Part shown: positions 8,175 through 15,007 of the stretch, in pieces | Numbering within the stretch: position 1 is the first letter of the stretch | Layout of the letters: each line of letters begins with the position of its first letter | Assembly: GCA_009602735.1 (NCBI GenBank) | Contig: WELA01001485.1 | Span: 1 to 64,000 of the forward strand | Reading direction: 5' to 3' | DNA: 64,000 bases | From: Mesotaenium endlicherianum | Lineage: Eukaryota; Streptophyta; Zygnematophyceae; Zygnematales; Mesotaeniaceae | Made by a program: the position numbers and the translations under genes | The notes under the pieces: model-generated | Databases searched by the model: none | Seen by the model: only the letters and a program-made list of their open reading frames with translations | Told to the model about the DNA's origin: nothing

Positions 8175-9008
8175 TCACTCATTGGAGATTCCGGTGTAAT
8201 TGATAGATACATCATTGCTTTTTCGATACGCGTATCCAATCTTCGGCAGCTTCCAGTATTTGTAATTCAAATTTTTGGTGTCAAAACCAAACTCAGCAAA
8301 TACGCCTAATAGTCGAATCTTATTTGAGTTAAGTTCTTTTAGAAAAACAGGTGAACCGGAAAACCCTTTTAAAGTTGTGGCAATGTTGAGATTTTTGTTC
8401 ACTACAATGTAATTCGATGAATCAACTGTTTGTTGGGTTGAATCCGCGTTACGATCATAGATAATTGTGTTTTCTCTTTCAATATGCTGGTGCGCCACTT
8501 CGGGAACAACAAACGCTTCTGGATACTTAAAATAGTCTACACCGGGGAAACCGTACATATCTATACAATCAGTTTGACGGAATGGAGGTTTAATAAATTG
8601 TTCGACTGAGTTCAATCTGCTCGTAGTTTCTCCGATTACTTCCATCGCGAATATATCTGGGTCATTCAACAATGTATCAGGACAAGGAAAAAGGTCCTTT
8701 GCACCCTTGACGTTAACCGAAATAAAACTCGGCACACCATTAATGTTATTAATAACTGTAAACTGTTCGGGGTATTCATTTCGATTTGTAGCAATACCAC
8801 ATCCGGTAATTACATGCCGGGCTGTTATCAAATAAATTTTGCCGTTGTTGCGAATAAAGAAGCACGTTCCACCAGCTGGGCTAAACTTACTGCTGTCGGT
8901 CGAGAAACCTAATAATGGGTAGCTGAATTTCTTTAAACTATCGTTTTGCGACAACGCAGCACTAATAGCGAAAAGTGCAAATAAAAAAATAACAATCGTT
9001 TTCATCAT
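8175..9008 (-). CDS. Secreted trypsin-like serine protease
   Basis: 277 residues with an N-terminal signal peptide (MMKTIVIFLFALFAISAALS, cleavage near 20). A chymotrypsin-fold catalytic triad is readable in order: His65 in ITARHV, Asp118 in NDPDIFAMEV, and Ser217 in GFSGSPVF. All three are present, so it should be an active peptidase acting outside the cytoplasm. Cys50, Cys70, Cys109 and Cys148 could form disulfides. The substrate is unknown. It stands alone, divergent from a small hypothetical gene only 10 bases away. It sits in the accessory island, so it may be cargo rather than housekeeping. Confidence 0.75.
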   Translation of the reverse strand: MMKTIVIFLFALFAISAALSQNDSLKKFSYPLLGFSTDSSKFSPAGGTCFFIRNNGKIYLITARHVITGCGIATNRNEYPEQFTVINNINGVPSFISVNVKGAKDLFPCPDTLLNDPDIFAMEVIGETTSRLNSVEQFIKPPFRQTDCIDMYGFPGVDYFKYPEAFVVPEVAHQHIERENTIIYDRNADSTQQTVDSSNYIVVNKNLNIATTLKGFSGSPVFLKELNSNKIRLLGVFAEFGFDTKNLNYKYWKLPKIGYAYRKSNDVSINYTGISNE

Positions 9009-9018
9009 GCTGTAGTTA

Positions 9019-9273
9019 ATGCTGAAAATTCTTGTGGGGCTAGTGCTAAATTACTGTTTATTACCTGTAAACAAGGGTGTGATAGGGGTTCCGGTAACAA
9101 TCAATACTGATCATAAAGTAGAAGTAAACAATGGAATAAAAGAGGAGTTTGAGAATGGAAAGGAATACCACTGTTTTCATGACAATAATCTTTTTCTAAT
9201 CCTTCCCAGAGAAGCAGACATGCAGGGTGAAAAGTATATTGAGTGGCACAATCAAAATGTATTTAAAGGATAA
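9019..9273 (+). CDS. Small hypothetical protein
   Basis: An 84-residue frame starting 10 bases from the divergent protease start, leaving almost no room for two promoters. The N-terminus is hydrophobic (MLKILVGLVLNYCLLPV) and could be a signal or anchor. The rest is soluble (VPVTINTDHKVEVNNG, ending EWHNQNVFKG). I do not recognise a family. The protein-like body suggests a real gene, but its start may lie further in. Confidence 0.35.
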   Translation: MLKILVGLVLNYCLLPVNKGVIGVPVTINTDHKVEVNNGIKEEFENGKEYHCFHDNNLFLILPREADMQGEKYIEWHNQNVFKG

Positions 9274-9284
9274 CAATAAAACAT

Positions 9285-9560
9285 TTATCGATTTTGTTTA
9301 TCTGCAATGAATGCAGCTTCAAGCATTTCTTCCATGAAATGGCAAAAACGTAACAAGTTTGTCCTGTCTTCGGAGTCAATGTACAAGACGTTATCAGTAG
9401 TACACGCTAATTCTACCCACTCTGCTAAATATTGCTTGGCAGTTGCAAGTGTATAAGTTCCAAAAAAGCAAGTGAAGACCTTATGAGGATCTTGCAATAC
9501 TTCTTTTTCTAAACGAAACGGCTGAGAGTAGCATGCTTGAGTTGGAAAATTCGATTTCAT
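9285..9560 (-). CDS. Hypothetical protein divergent from an XRE regulator
   Basis: 91 residues without signal or membrane segment. Features are FTCFFGTYTLATAKQYLAEW and EDRTNLLRFCHFMEEMLEA, which look like two amphipathic helices around a loop. No function is recognised. It is transcribed away from the small XRE gene at 9722 across a 161-base AT-rich region with a palindrome, so the two are probably co-regulated. Confidence 0.6.
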   Translation of the reverse strand: MKSNFPTQACYSQPFRLEKEVLQDPHKVFTCFFGTYTLATAKQYLAEWVELACTTDNVLYIDSEDRTNLLRFCHFMEEMLEAAFIADKQNR

Positions 9561-9590
9561 AGTTCGGTGTTTTACAACTCGAAAATAATA

Positions 9591-9615
9591 TTATTATGCT
9601 TAAAAAGCATAATAA
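9591..9615. promoter_or_regulatory. Perfect 11-bp inverted repeat, XRE operator candidate
   Basis: TTATTATGCTT and AAGCATAATAA flank AAA, giving two perfect 11-base arms in the divergent promoter region between the genes at 9560 (minus) and 9722 (plus). It begins 31 bases upstream of the minus gene. The adjacent Cro/CI-type protein is the obvious candidate binder. Confidence 0.45.
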
Positions 9616-9721
9616 ACTTCTTTTTATTTATAAAATAATCCCAAAAAGATATAATTTAGGTATAAATACGTAATCCACATTATCCCTATTTTACACATAA
9701 ATCTACTTTAAAGATTGTTTT

Positions 9722-9925
9722 ATGGGACACGGATACAATAGGATCAAAGCTGTTTTAGCCGAAAAAGGGCGGAATAATAACTGGTTGGCTGAGCAGTTAA
9801 ATGTAAATATCAATACGGTTTCAAAGTGGTGCACTAATAACATGCAGCCAACCGTTGAACGTTTATTCGAGATTGCGAAAGTGTTGGATGTAAACGTGCG
9901 CGAGTTATTAGTGAGCACAAAATAA
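9722..9925 (+). CDS. Small XRE (Cro/CI-type) HTH regulator
   Basis: 67 residues that are almost entirely one helix-turn-helix domain: KAVLAEKGRNNNWLAEQL, then NVNINTVSKWCTN as turn and recognition helix, then a LFEIAKVLDVNVRELL dimer-type tail. Proteins of this size bind operators as dimers and are common as phage- or island-type switches. It likely controls itself and the divergent gene through the palindrome at 9591-9615. A terminator-like hairpin follows immediately. Confidence 0.85.
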   Translation: MGHGYNRIKAVLAEKGRNNNWLAEQLNVNINTVSKWCTNNMQPTVERLFEIAKVLDVNVRELLVSTK

Positions 9926-9929
9926 AAAG

Positions 9930-9958
9930 CCTGCCCCGTTTCCGAGACAGGCCTTCAT
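9930..9958. terminator. Hairpin after the XRE gene
   Basis: GCCTG and CAGGC arms, with further CG pairs inside, enclose a short loop between the XRE stop and the convergent small gene. AT-rich flanks on both sides would let it end transcription from both directions. Confidence 0.55.
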
Positions 9959-9970
9959 TTCACCCAAGCA

Positions 9971-10180
9971 TCACTCCTCTTTCTTCACCAGCTGGCTCAC
10001 CGCACCGATGACCGAGCCGGCCACCGCCGCATAACCCGCCATGGTTACCAATGCTGCAGGCATCGTAACAGGCGCGGTAAGAATGGCCGCCGAAATACCG
10101 GCAAGCGCCACCCCTATATTGCGCAGTTTGATAAAGAACGAAGGCGTAGGCGCGGAAGCCCTTTTCATTACTTCTTTCAT
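9971..10180 (-). CDS. Small membrane protein next to DUF6266
   Basis: 69 residues. A basic N-terminus (MKEVMKRASAPTP) is followed by a hydrophobic, alanine-rich stretch at about 22-62 that can form one hairpin or two short membrane helices (VALAGISAAILTAPV, then AALVTMAGYAAVAGSVIGAV), and a KKEE tail. Holin-like in general build, but no family is recognised. It lies 80 bases downstream of the DUF6266 gene on the same strand and may be co-transcribed. Confidence 0.55.
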   Translation of the reverse strand: MKEVMKRASAPTPSFFIKLRNIGVALAGISAAILTAPVTMPAALVTMAGYAAVAGSVIGAVSQLVKKEE

Positions 10181-10260
10181 AATTGTTTGTTTTTTGAACC
10201 GCCCCCTTTACTGCTCATGGCAGATTAGGGATCGGTAATTAGTAATAGGGTTTCCTTCGC

Positions 10261-10905
10261 CTACGGCGCAATGGTAACGGTTCCGCCGTAAAGACTCTTC
10301 GACGCGCTTGTTTCATTTTCCGTTAAGAACAGCGTCCATACATGCACCGTTTCCCCGGAAAACACACCCACGTTGATGGTCATTTCACCCGCCATGCGCG
10401 GAGCTCCGTCTTTTACATAAAAGAACTGACCGATTGCTTCGCTGAACAGCACGATCACCGCTTTATCCAAAGGATTTGTTTTGGCTACAGCAGGATCATA
10501 GGTCCAGTTGAACCGCAGGTTGCTGCCCGGCAAGGCAACGATCTCGGGCTTGGTGGCAATGGAAAGGCTTCCGTCACTGATACGCACTTTCGGGTAATCG
10601 ATGGAGAAGGGCGAAGCCAGTCCGCCAATCGCTTCTTTCAGGTTATGAGACAAAGCGGCATTCAAACCGGTTTTCTCTCCACTCGATGGTGCAAAGGTTA
10701 CCATCAACAGTTCATCGAGGCCTCGCAGGAAAGTTGACATGAGTTTGAATTTTTCCTGCTGGTCTAACTGGGATTGTGAAAATGTCCTGTTCTTTTTAAA
10801 AGCAGGACGGGCTCTCATCACAGGACGACCTTTCCAGGAAGAACCGATCACCGGTCCTGTTTTACCCGAAAATGCGCCCAATACGCCCTGAAGAATAGTA
10901 GACAT
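10261..10905 (-). CDS. DUF6266 family protein
   Basis: 214 residues beginning with the DUF6266 signature: GVLGAFSGKTGPVIGSSWKG, then RPAFKKNRTFSQSQLDQQ. The C-terminal half is beta-rich (SNLRFNWTYD, then NVGVFSGETVHVWTLFL). The family is widespread in Bacteroidota with no assigned role; the first 40 residues resemble an assembly or packing motif rather than a signal peptide. No catalytic motif is visible. Confidence 0.8.
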   Translation of the reverse strand: MSTILQGVLGAFSGKTGPVIGSSWKGRPVMRARPAFKKNRTFSQSQLDQQEKFKLMSTFLRGLDELLMVTFAPSSGEKTGLNAALSHNLKEAIGGLASPFSIDYPKVRISDGSLSIATKPEIVALPGSNLRFNWTYDPAVAKTNPLDKAVIVLFSEAIGQFFYVKDGAPRMAGEMTINVGVFSGETVHVWTLFLTENETSASKSLYGGTVTIAP

Positions 10906-11095
10906 AGTTTTTAAGTTTTAATTGGTTAAAAAATGGTTTTTGTTAGTGCCCACTGCAGCAGGCTCAGCGCTGATTGTTAACGATGTAAAACTAGCAACCG
11001 GATAGGCGCACCGGGGGTGGCATGGGTGGCGCCACCCCTGTTAATTGGTTGATATTCAATGGTATGTTGAAGGAAAATAGTTCGGTGGTTCGAAG

Positions 11096-11325
11096 CTGCT
11101 TCGGGAGCGTTTCGAGTGTTCTTCGACTGTCTCCCGGGATCGATTCGGGATTGATCCGGGTTTCCTTCGGAGATCCTTCGGGACCGCTTCGGGATCGCTT
11201 CGCAAATTCCCGAAGCAATCCCGAAGAAACACCGAAGCAGGTGCGAAGGAAACCCGAATCAATCCCGAAGCAGGTGCGAAGCGGCCCCGAAGCGCTCCCG
11301 AAGGAATGCCGAAAAAACTGCTTTA
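11096..11325. repeat. Inverted arrays of ~11-bp (33-bp period) CCCGAAG repeats
   Basis: The left half (to about 11207) is built of CTTCGGGA-type units and the right half of CCCGAAG-type units, each recurring every 10-12 bases. Translation of either arm shows an 11-residue periodicity (PESIP or PKQVR motifs), i.e. a 33-base higher-order unit. The arms 11144-11169 and 11244-11269 are inverted copies matching at 25 of 26 bases. The array lies in the 417-base gap between DUF6266 and the next gene (10906-11322), which otherwise holds nothing I can identify. It just overlaps the 3' end of the downstream minus-strand gene. Confidence 0.8.
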
Positions 11326-12447
11326 TCGCAGATAGCTTTTTAAAAGATTGTGCATCCTGGCATTGTACTCGAGCAGGATCATAATACTTCCCCTGTCTTT
11401 TTCGTAGTATTTCTTCAGCAAGCTTTCAGCCGAAAGTCCATCGGCACGCGCAGTGCAATTATGCAGGCATATGATCTTTAAGAATTCAGTAACGTTATCG
11501 CAAACGAATATACCCGCCTCTACCTGTACCCGGAGAAAAAGAGCCAACTGTTGCACAGAAAGACCATACTTCAAAAAAGCCTGTGAAGCCATAAAAGTTT
11601 CACCTTCCCTGGTAAAATTGCAGGCGGCAATTTCGGTTTGTATTATGTTGGTGAGGGTATGTTTACAGGAAGGTGCATTTACATAGAGCGCATAACCCGG
11701 CACTTCAATGATCCTGTTTACATGTAAGAGGTTATGCTTCCATTGTTCGAGTGCATTGCCTGCTGTGGGAAGGCCCGCCATATAACGGTCTACCAGGTAT
11801 TGAACAAAACGCGCGCTGTTGAAATTATAAGCAACCAGTGTGAAGATGGCGCGCAGCGTGGTATTGCCGCTACCCGGCAGCGTAGTGCTCACTTTTTCCA
11901 ACAGCATTGTCCAGTAATCGGCCATCCGGTAGCTGGGTGTTTTACCGTTACCAATATCTTCCAGGCTGTTCTTCACCACGCTTAGCAATTCATATTCCAT
12001 GCCCTCGAATACACTATCCTCACCCGGACCGATGGCCTGTAACAGTTTGTCATGCAAAGGCAACCATACAGGCAGTGGCATGCTGCCGTTGTGATCGAAA
12101 TGATCGGTATAATGATCTTTCAATGAATACAAAAAAGAGCAGAGCGCATCCTGTATGCGGCTGCGTAGTTTGGTATGGTTCTTCAATTGTTTCCGGTGCA
12201 GGTAGTTGAGCAAAGTATGCATACAACTTTGAGCCGTACGCACCAGCAGGTTCATTGATTTTATGCCAGCCATCTTTATGGCATCACGCATGAAACGCAG
12301 CGACAGCTTGTTGACATGCTCCATTACTTTCTTTTCTTCCTGTTTGTTCAGTTCAGGAAGCTCGTCACCAGCCTCGATTGCCTGAAAGAGCTGGTCGTTA
12401 ACTACAGCAAGGGTATTTTCTTCCATAAGCAGGTTTGGCCGAAACAT
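11323..12447 (-). CDS. Hypothetical protein, weakly RteC-like C-terminus
   Basis: 374 residues, cytoplasmic, mostly helical. The C-terminal ~100 residues (LKYGLSVQQLALFLRVQVEAGIF, then VTEFLKIICLHNCT, then ENIS-like SAESLLKKYYEKDRGS) recall the end of RteC and related Bacteroidota proteins that act around mobile-element excision. The similarity is only in pattern, so I assign no function. It reads away from the membrane protein at 12522 and ends at the CCCGAAG array. Confidence 0.6.
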   Translation of the reverse strand: MFRPNLLMEENTLAVVNDQLFQAIEAGDELPELNKQEEKKVMEHVNKLSLRFMRDAIKMAGIKSMNLLVRTAQSCMHTLLNYLHRKQLKNHTKLRSRIQDALCSFLYSLKDHYTDHFDHNGSMPLPVWLPLHDKLLQAIGPGEDSVFEGMEYELLSVVKNSLEDIGNGKTPSYRMADYWTMLLEKVSTTLPGSGNTTLRAIFTLVAYNFNSARFVQYLVDRYMAGLPTAGNALEQWKHNLLHVNRIIEVPGYALYVNAPSCKHTLTNIIQTEIAACNFTREGETFMASQAFLKYGLSVQQLALFLRVQVEAGIFVCDNVTEFLKIICLHNCTARADGLSAESLLKKYYEKDRGSIMILLEYNARMHNLLKSYLR

Positions 12448-12521
12448 AATAACAATAAATTATACCTGCAATCACCTACAGACTATTTTCTATTAAATAA
12501 TTTATTTATTTTTAATATTGA

Positions 12522-13043
12522 ATGCACCTGGTCCATTACATAAGAGCCTTCCCCACCATACTGCTGACCATGACCGTGGGCATGTTTTGCATGACTGTCA
12601 GCATCAAATTCCTGCTGTTCGCCGTTGGACCTTTTGCAATGGACTGGGCGGGCAGGGTTTTCATGGTTGGCAAACTCATGATGCTTGGAGTGCAATATTT
12701 TGTAATCGTTGCTTTTTATGAATTAAGGGAATACCTGGTGGAAAGTTGCCGCCAGCGCTTCAACACTATGCACGTTAAATACATTCGGTTTAGCATCATT
12801 TATTCCAACCTGCTGTGGGCGGCCGGCATGTATGCCTGCTTATCGCACCTGTGGTCTTTACCGAAATATTTCAACGTGTATGTGGTTATTGAAGGAATAA
12901 TATTAAGCGTATGGATATGGGAATGGTGCGGTATTGCAGTGCCCATGAGCGCTGCAAGGTATTGGAAGGGATTATTCTCCAAAAAAATCTTTGAAGAAAA
13001 GAACAACAAAAGGATACGCATTTTGCGCAAGGAGGATCGATAA
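12522..13043 (+). CDS. Integral membrane protein, hypothetical
   Basis: 173 residues with about four membrane helices (IRAFPTILLTMTVGMFCMTV, then FMVGKLMMLGVQYFVIVAF, then FSIIYSNLLWAAGMYACL, then FNVYVVIEGIILSVWIWEW) and a basic tail (KNNKRIRILRKEDR). No family or active-site motif is recognised. It precedes the sigma factor gene by 62 bases on the same strand. Confidence 0.6.
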   Translation: MHLVHYIRAFPTILLTMTVGMFCMTVSIKFLLFAVGPFAMDWAGRVFMVGKLMMLGVQYFVIVAFYELREYLVESCRQRFNTMHVKYIRFSIIYSNLLWAAGMYACLSHLWSLPKYFNVYVVIEGIILSVWIWEWCGIAVPMSAARYWKGLFSKKIFEEKNNKRIRILRKEDR

Positions 13044-13105
13044 ATTCGATTCATATGCAATTTCCGTAACTTTATTCCCGTTTCGCACGAAACAGGATCT
13101 TGCCA

Positions 13106-13705
13106 ATGTCATATCGTATCACACATGATGATGTTTTGCACGAGGTTGCTCGTGGCAACCAGGTCGCATTCCGCGAGCTGTATAATCTGTATTTTCAAAA
13201 ACTCTTTCTTTTTGCCAAAGCCATTGTAAAGACCAAAGACGGCGCCACAGAAGTGGTAGACGAAGTATTGGTAAACATCTGGAAACAACGGGAACAGCTT
13301 CCCGGCATACAAAACCTGCGCGTTTACCTTTATACAGCGGTAAAAAACAAGGCATTCAGCTACCTTTCGGCAAAAGCCAACCAGCAGATTGGCGGTGCTT
13401 TTGATGATATCGATATTGAAATAGCCGAGGAATATAATGCCGAAAAGCAAATGATCACAGGCGAGATGCTGCGCAAAATCCATGACGCCGTTGAAGCGCT
13501 CCCGCCCCGTTGCAAAATGATCTTCAAACTGGTACGGGAAGACAACCTTCGCTATAAAGAGGTATCAGAGATCCTCCATATTTCCGAGAAAACGGTAGAT
13601 GCACAAATGGTTATTGCTATTAAAAAACTCAGCCAGGTGCTCCGTCCCCATTTCGATGGCTTCCCGGATTTCAAAAAAACCAAAAAAAATCAGGGCGCGC
13701 TTTAG
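13106..13705 (+). CDS. ECF RNA polymerase sigma factor (Bacteroidota sigma-70 family)
   Basis: 199 residues. Region 2 is near 20-85 (FRELYNLYFQKLFLFA, then VVDEVLVNIWKQRE) and region 4 near 130-185 (ALPPRCKMIFKLVREDN, then VSEILHISEKTVDAQMV as the HTH). A TTG at 13100 would add two codons; ATG 13106 is preferred. It lies just ahead of a FecR anti-sigma gene and an STN-bearing SusC, the standard trans-envelope signalling set: substrate on SusC releases the sigma factor from FecR, which then switches on the locus. Its targets are inferred to include the susC promoter at about 14870-15007. Confidence 0.92.
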   Translation: MSYRITHDDVLHEVARGNQVAFRELYNLYFQKLFLFAKAIVKTKDGATEVVDEVLVNIWKQREQLPGIQNLRVYLYTAVKNKAFSYLSAKANQQIGGAFDDIDIEIAEEYNAEKQMITGEMLRKIHDAVEALPPRCKMIFKLVREDNLRYKEVSEILHISEKTVDAQMVIAIKKLSQVLRPHFDGFPDFKKTKKNQGAL

Positions 13706-13756
13706 GGAGATTCTCTTTTCTCCCGGTCTTTATAGTAAGACATCGATTGCGCAGCC

Positions 13757-14869
13757 ATGCAGAACGACCAACTGACCGAACTAATCAGTCGCCATCTTTC
13801 CGGCGAAGCCAGTGAAGAAGAACTGGCACAGTTGCATGCGCATTTGGCCAACCATCCGCAGGATCAGTATTTTTTTGATATCCTTTCCAATTACTGGCAA
13901 TCACACAACAACGATAATAACCCCAACGATACAACAGCATCGGGCAATCATTTTAACCAGTTGATGGAAAAAGCGCTGCGGGAAGAAGAGGAAGCGCATA
14001 CCATCACTCACCGGCCGCTCGTTCATCTGATGAAAAGACGATGGTGGCAATATGCAGCCGCGGCAGTCCTGGTTATCGGACCCGCCTACTGGCTTTGGTC
14101 TGGCAGCAGTAAAACAGCCACAGCCACTGCCTCACCGAAAAAGAATGAAATAACAGCCCATAAAGGCGCCCGCTCCAAATTGCGGCTGCCCGACGGCACT
14201 ACTGTTTGGCTCAACTCTGATAGCAAGCTGACGTACAACGATCATTTCAACGGCCCTGTACGCGAAGTGGAACTAACCGGTGAAGGCTTTTTCGACGTGG
14301 TGAAAGATCCGCGTCATCCATTCATCGTGCACACTTCCGGAATCGACATCCGCGTACTGGGTACTGCATTTAATGTTAAGTCCTACCCCCAATCCAATAC
14401 CATTGAAGCCACCCTTATCAGGGGTTTGATTGAAGTAGCCAGGAAGGATAGTCCCGATGGCCCCAAAGTTTACCTCCACCCTCACGAAAAACTGGTGTAC
14501 CACAAGGAAGATTCTACGTTCGCTGCTTCTACAGACAAATCACATACAGTCGCCATTGCTGCTACTGAAACCAACATGGCCATCTCCAGTGTACCGCGCG
14601 ACCTGCCCGACAGTACCCTGCCCGAGACCGCATGGGTATATAATAAGCTGATGTTCAACGGTGAGTCGTTCCAGGAAATGGCCGATAAAATGGAGCGATG
14701 GTTCAATGTAAAAATGGTGCTGGAAGATGAGAAAGTAGCCAATTACCGTTTCAGGGTAATTTTCGAGAATGAGACCATTGAACAGGCGCTGCAAGCCCTC
14801 CAATTAACTGCTTCCTTTAACTATAAAATCAACCAAGACCATGAAGTGCACATCTACAAGACCAGGTAA
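13757..14869 (+). CDS. FecR-family anti-sigma factor
   Basis: 370 residues. A cytoplasmic sigma-binding part (1-93), one membrane helix at about 96-114 (WWQYAAAAVLVIGPAYWLW), a periplasmic FecR domain at ~133-235 (GARSKLRLPDGTTVWLNSDS at 137-156, then GTAFNV at 202-207), and a C-terminal DUF4974/STN-like domain at ~296-368 (FNGESFQEMADKMERWFNVK at 300-319). It holds the adjacent sigma factor inactive until the SusC STN domain signals through its periplasmic part. It lies 51 bases behind the sigma gene, so the pair is one transcription unit. Confidence 0.93.
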   Translation: MQNDQLTELISRHLSGEASEEELAQLHAHLANHPQDQYFFDILSNYWQSHNNDNNPNDTTASGNHFNQLMEKALREEEEAHTITHRPLVHLMKRRWWQYAAAAVLVIGPAYWLWSGSSKTATATASPKKNEITAHKGARSKLRLPDGTTVWLNSDSKLTYNDHFNGPVREVELTGEGFFDVVKDPRHPFIVHTSGIDIRVLGTAFNVKSYPQSNTIEATLIRGLIEVARKDSPDGPKVYLHPHEKLVYHKEDSTFAASTDKSHTVAIAATETNMAISSVPRDLPDSTLPETAWVYNKLMFNGESFQEMADKMERWFNVKMVLEDEKVANYRFRVIFENETIEQALQALQLTASFNYKINQDHEVHIYKTR

Positions 14870-14901
14870 TTCAGGGTAAGCCTCCCCCACCATAGAAAGA
14901 A

Positions 14902-14981
14902 TCGGAGAATGCGACAACATTCCCCGACCTAAGGCTAAGACTGAGACAAGAAACCCAGATATCGCAAAATCAATGGGTTTC
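14902..14981 (+). promoter_or_regulatory. Two hairpins in the fecR-susC leader
   Basis: 14902-14927 can fold with TCGG.GAATG against CATTC.CCGA (one mismatch) around CGACAA. 14950-14981 has perfect 8-base arms GAAACCCA and TGGGTTTC. No clear U-tract follows either. They lie between fecR and susC, where the inducible promoter and the susC leader should be, so they may be attenuator or stability elements. Function is inference. Confidence 0.4.
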
Positions 14982-15007
14982 AATTGATTAACCTACAATC
15001 CAAATGT

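Noticed and set aside
8013-8309. 98-codon plus-strand frame
   Set aside because: It lies antisense to the protease 3' end and has no protein-like features; the protease triad settles the coding strand.
11096-11325. CRISPR array
   Set aside because: Units are ~11 bases with no unique spacers and flip orientation mid-array; no cas genes are in the window.
10991-11384. Open frames on both strands with P-E-S-I-P-K repeats
   Set aside because: They are created by the CCCGAAG repeat array and occur on both strands equally; repeat, not genes.
11323-12447. Firm RteC assignment
   Set aside because: Only a pattern-level likeness at the C-terminus; no tetracycline or excision genes are nearby.
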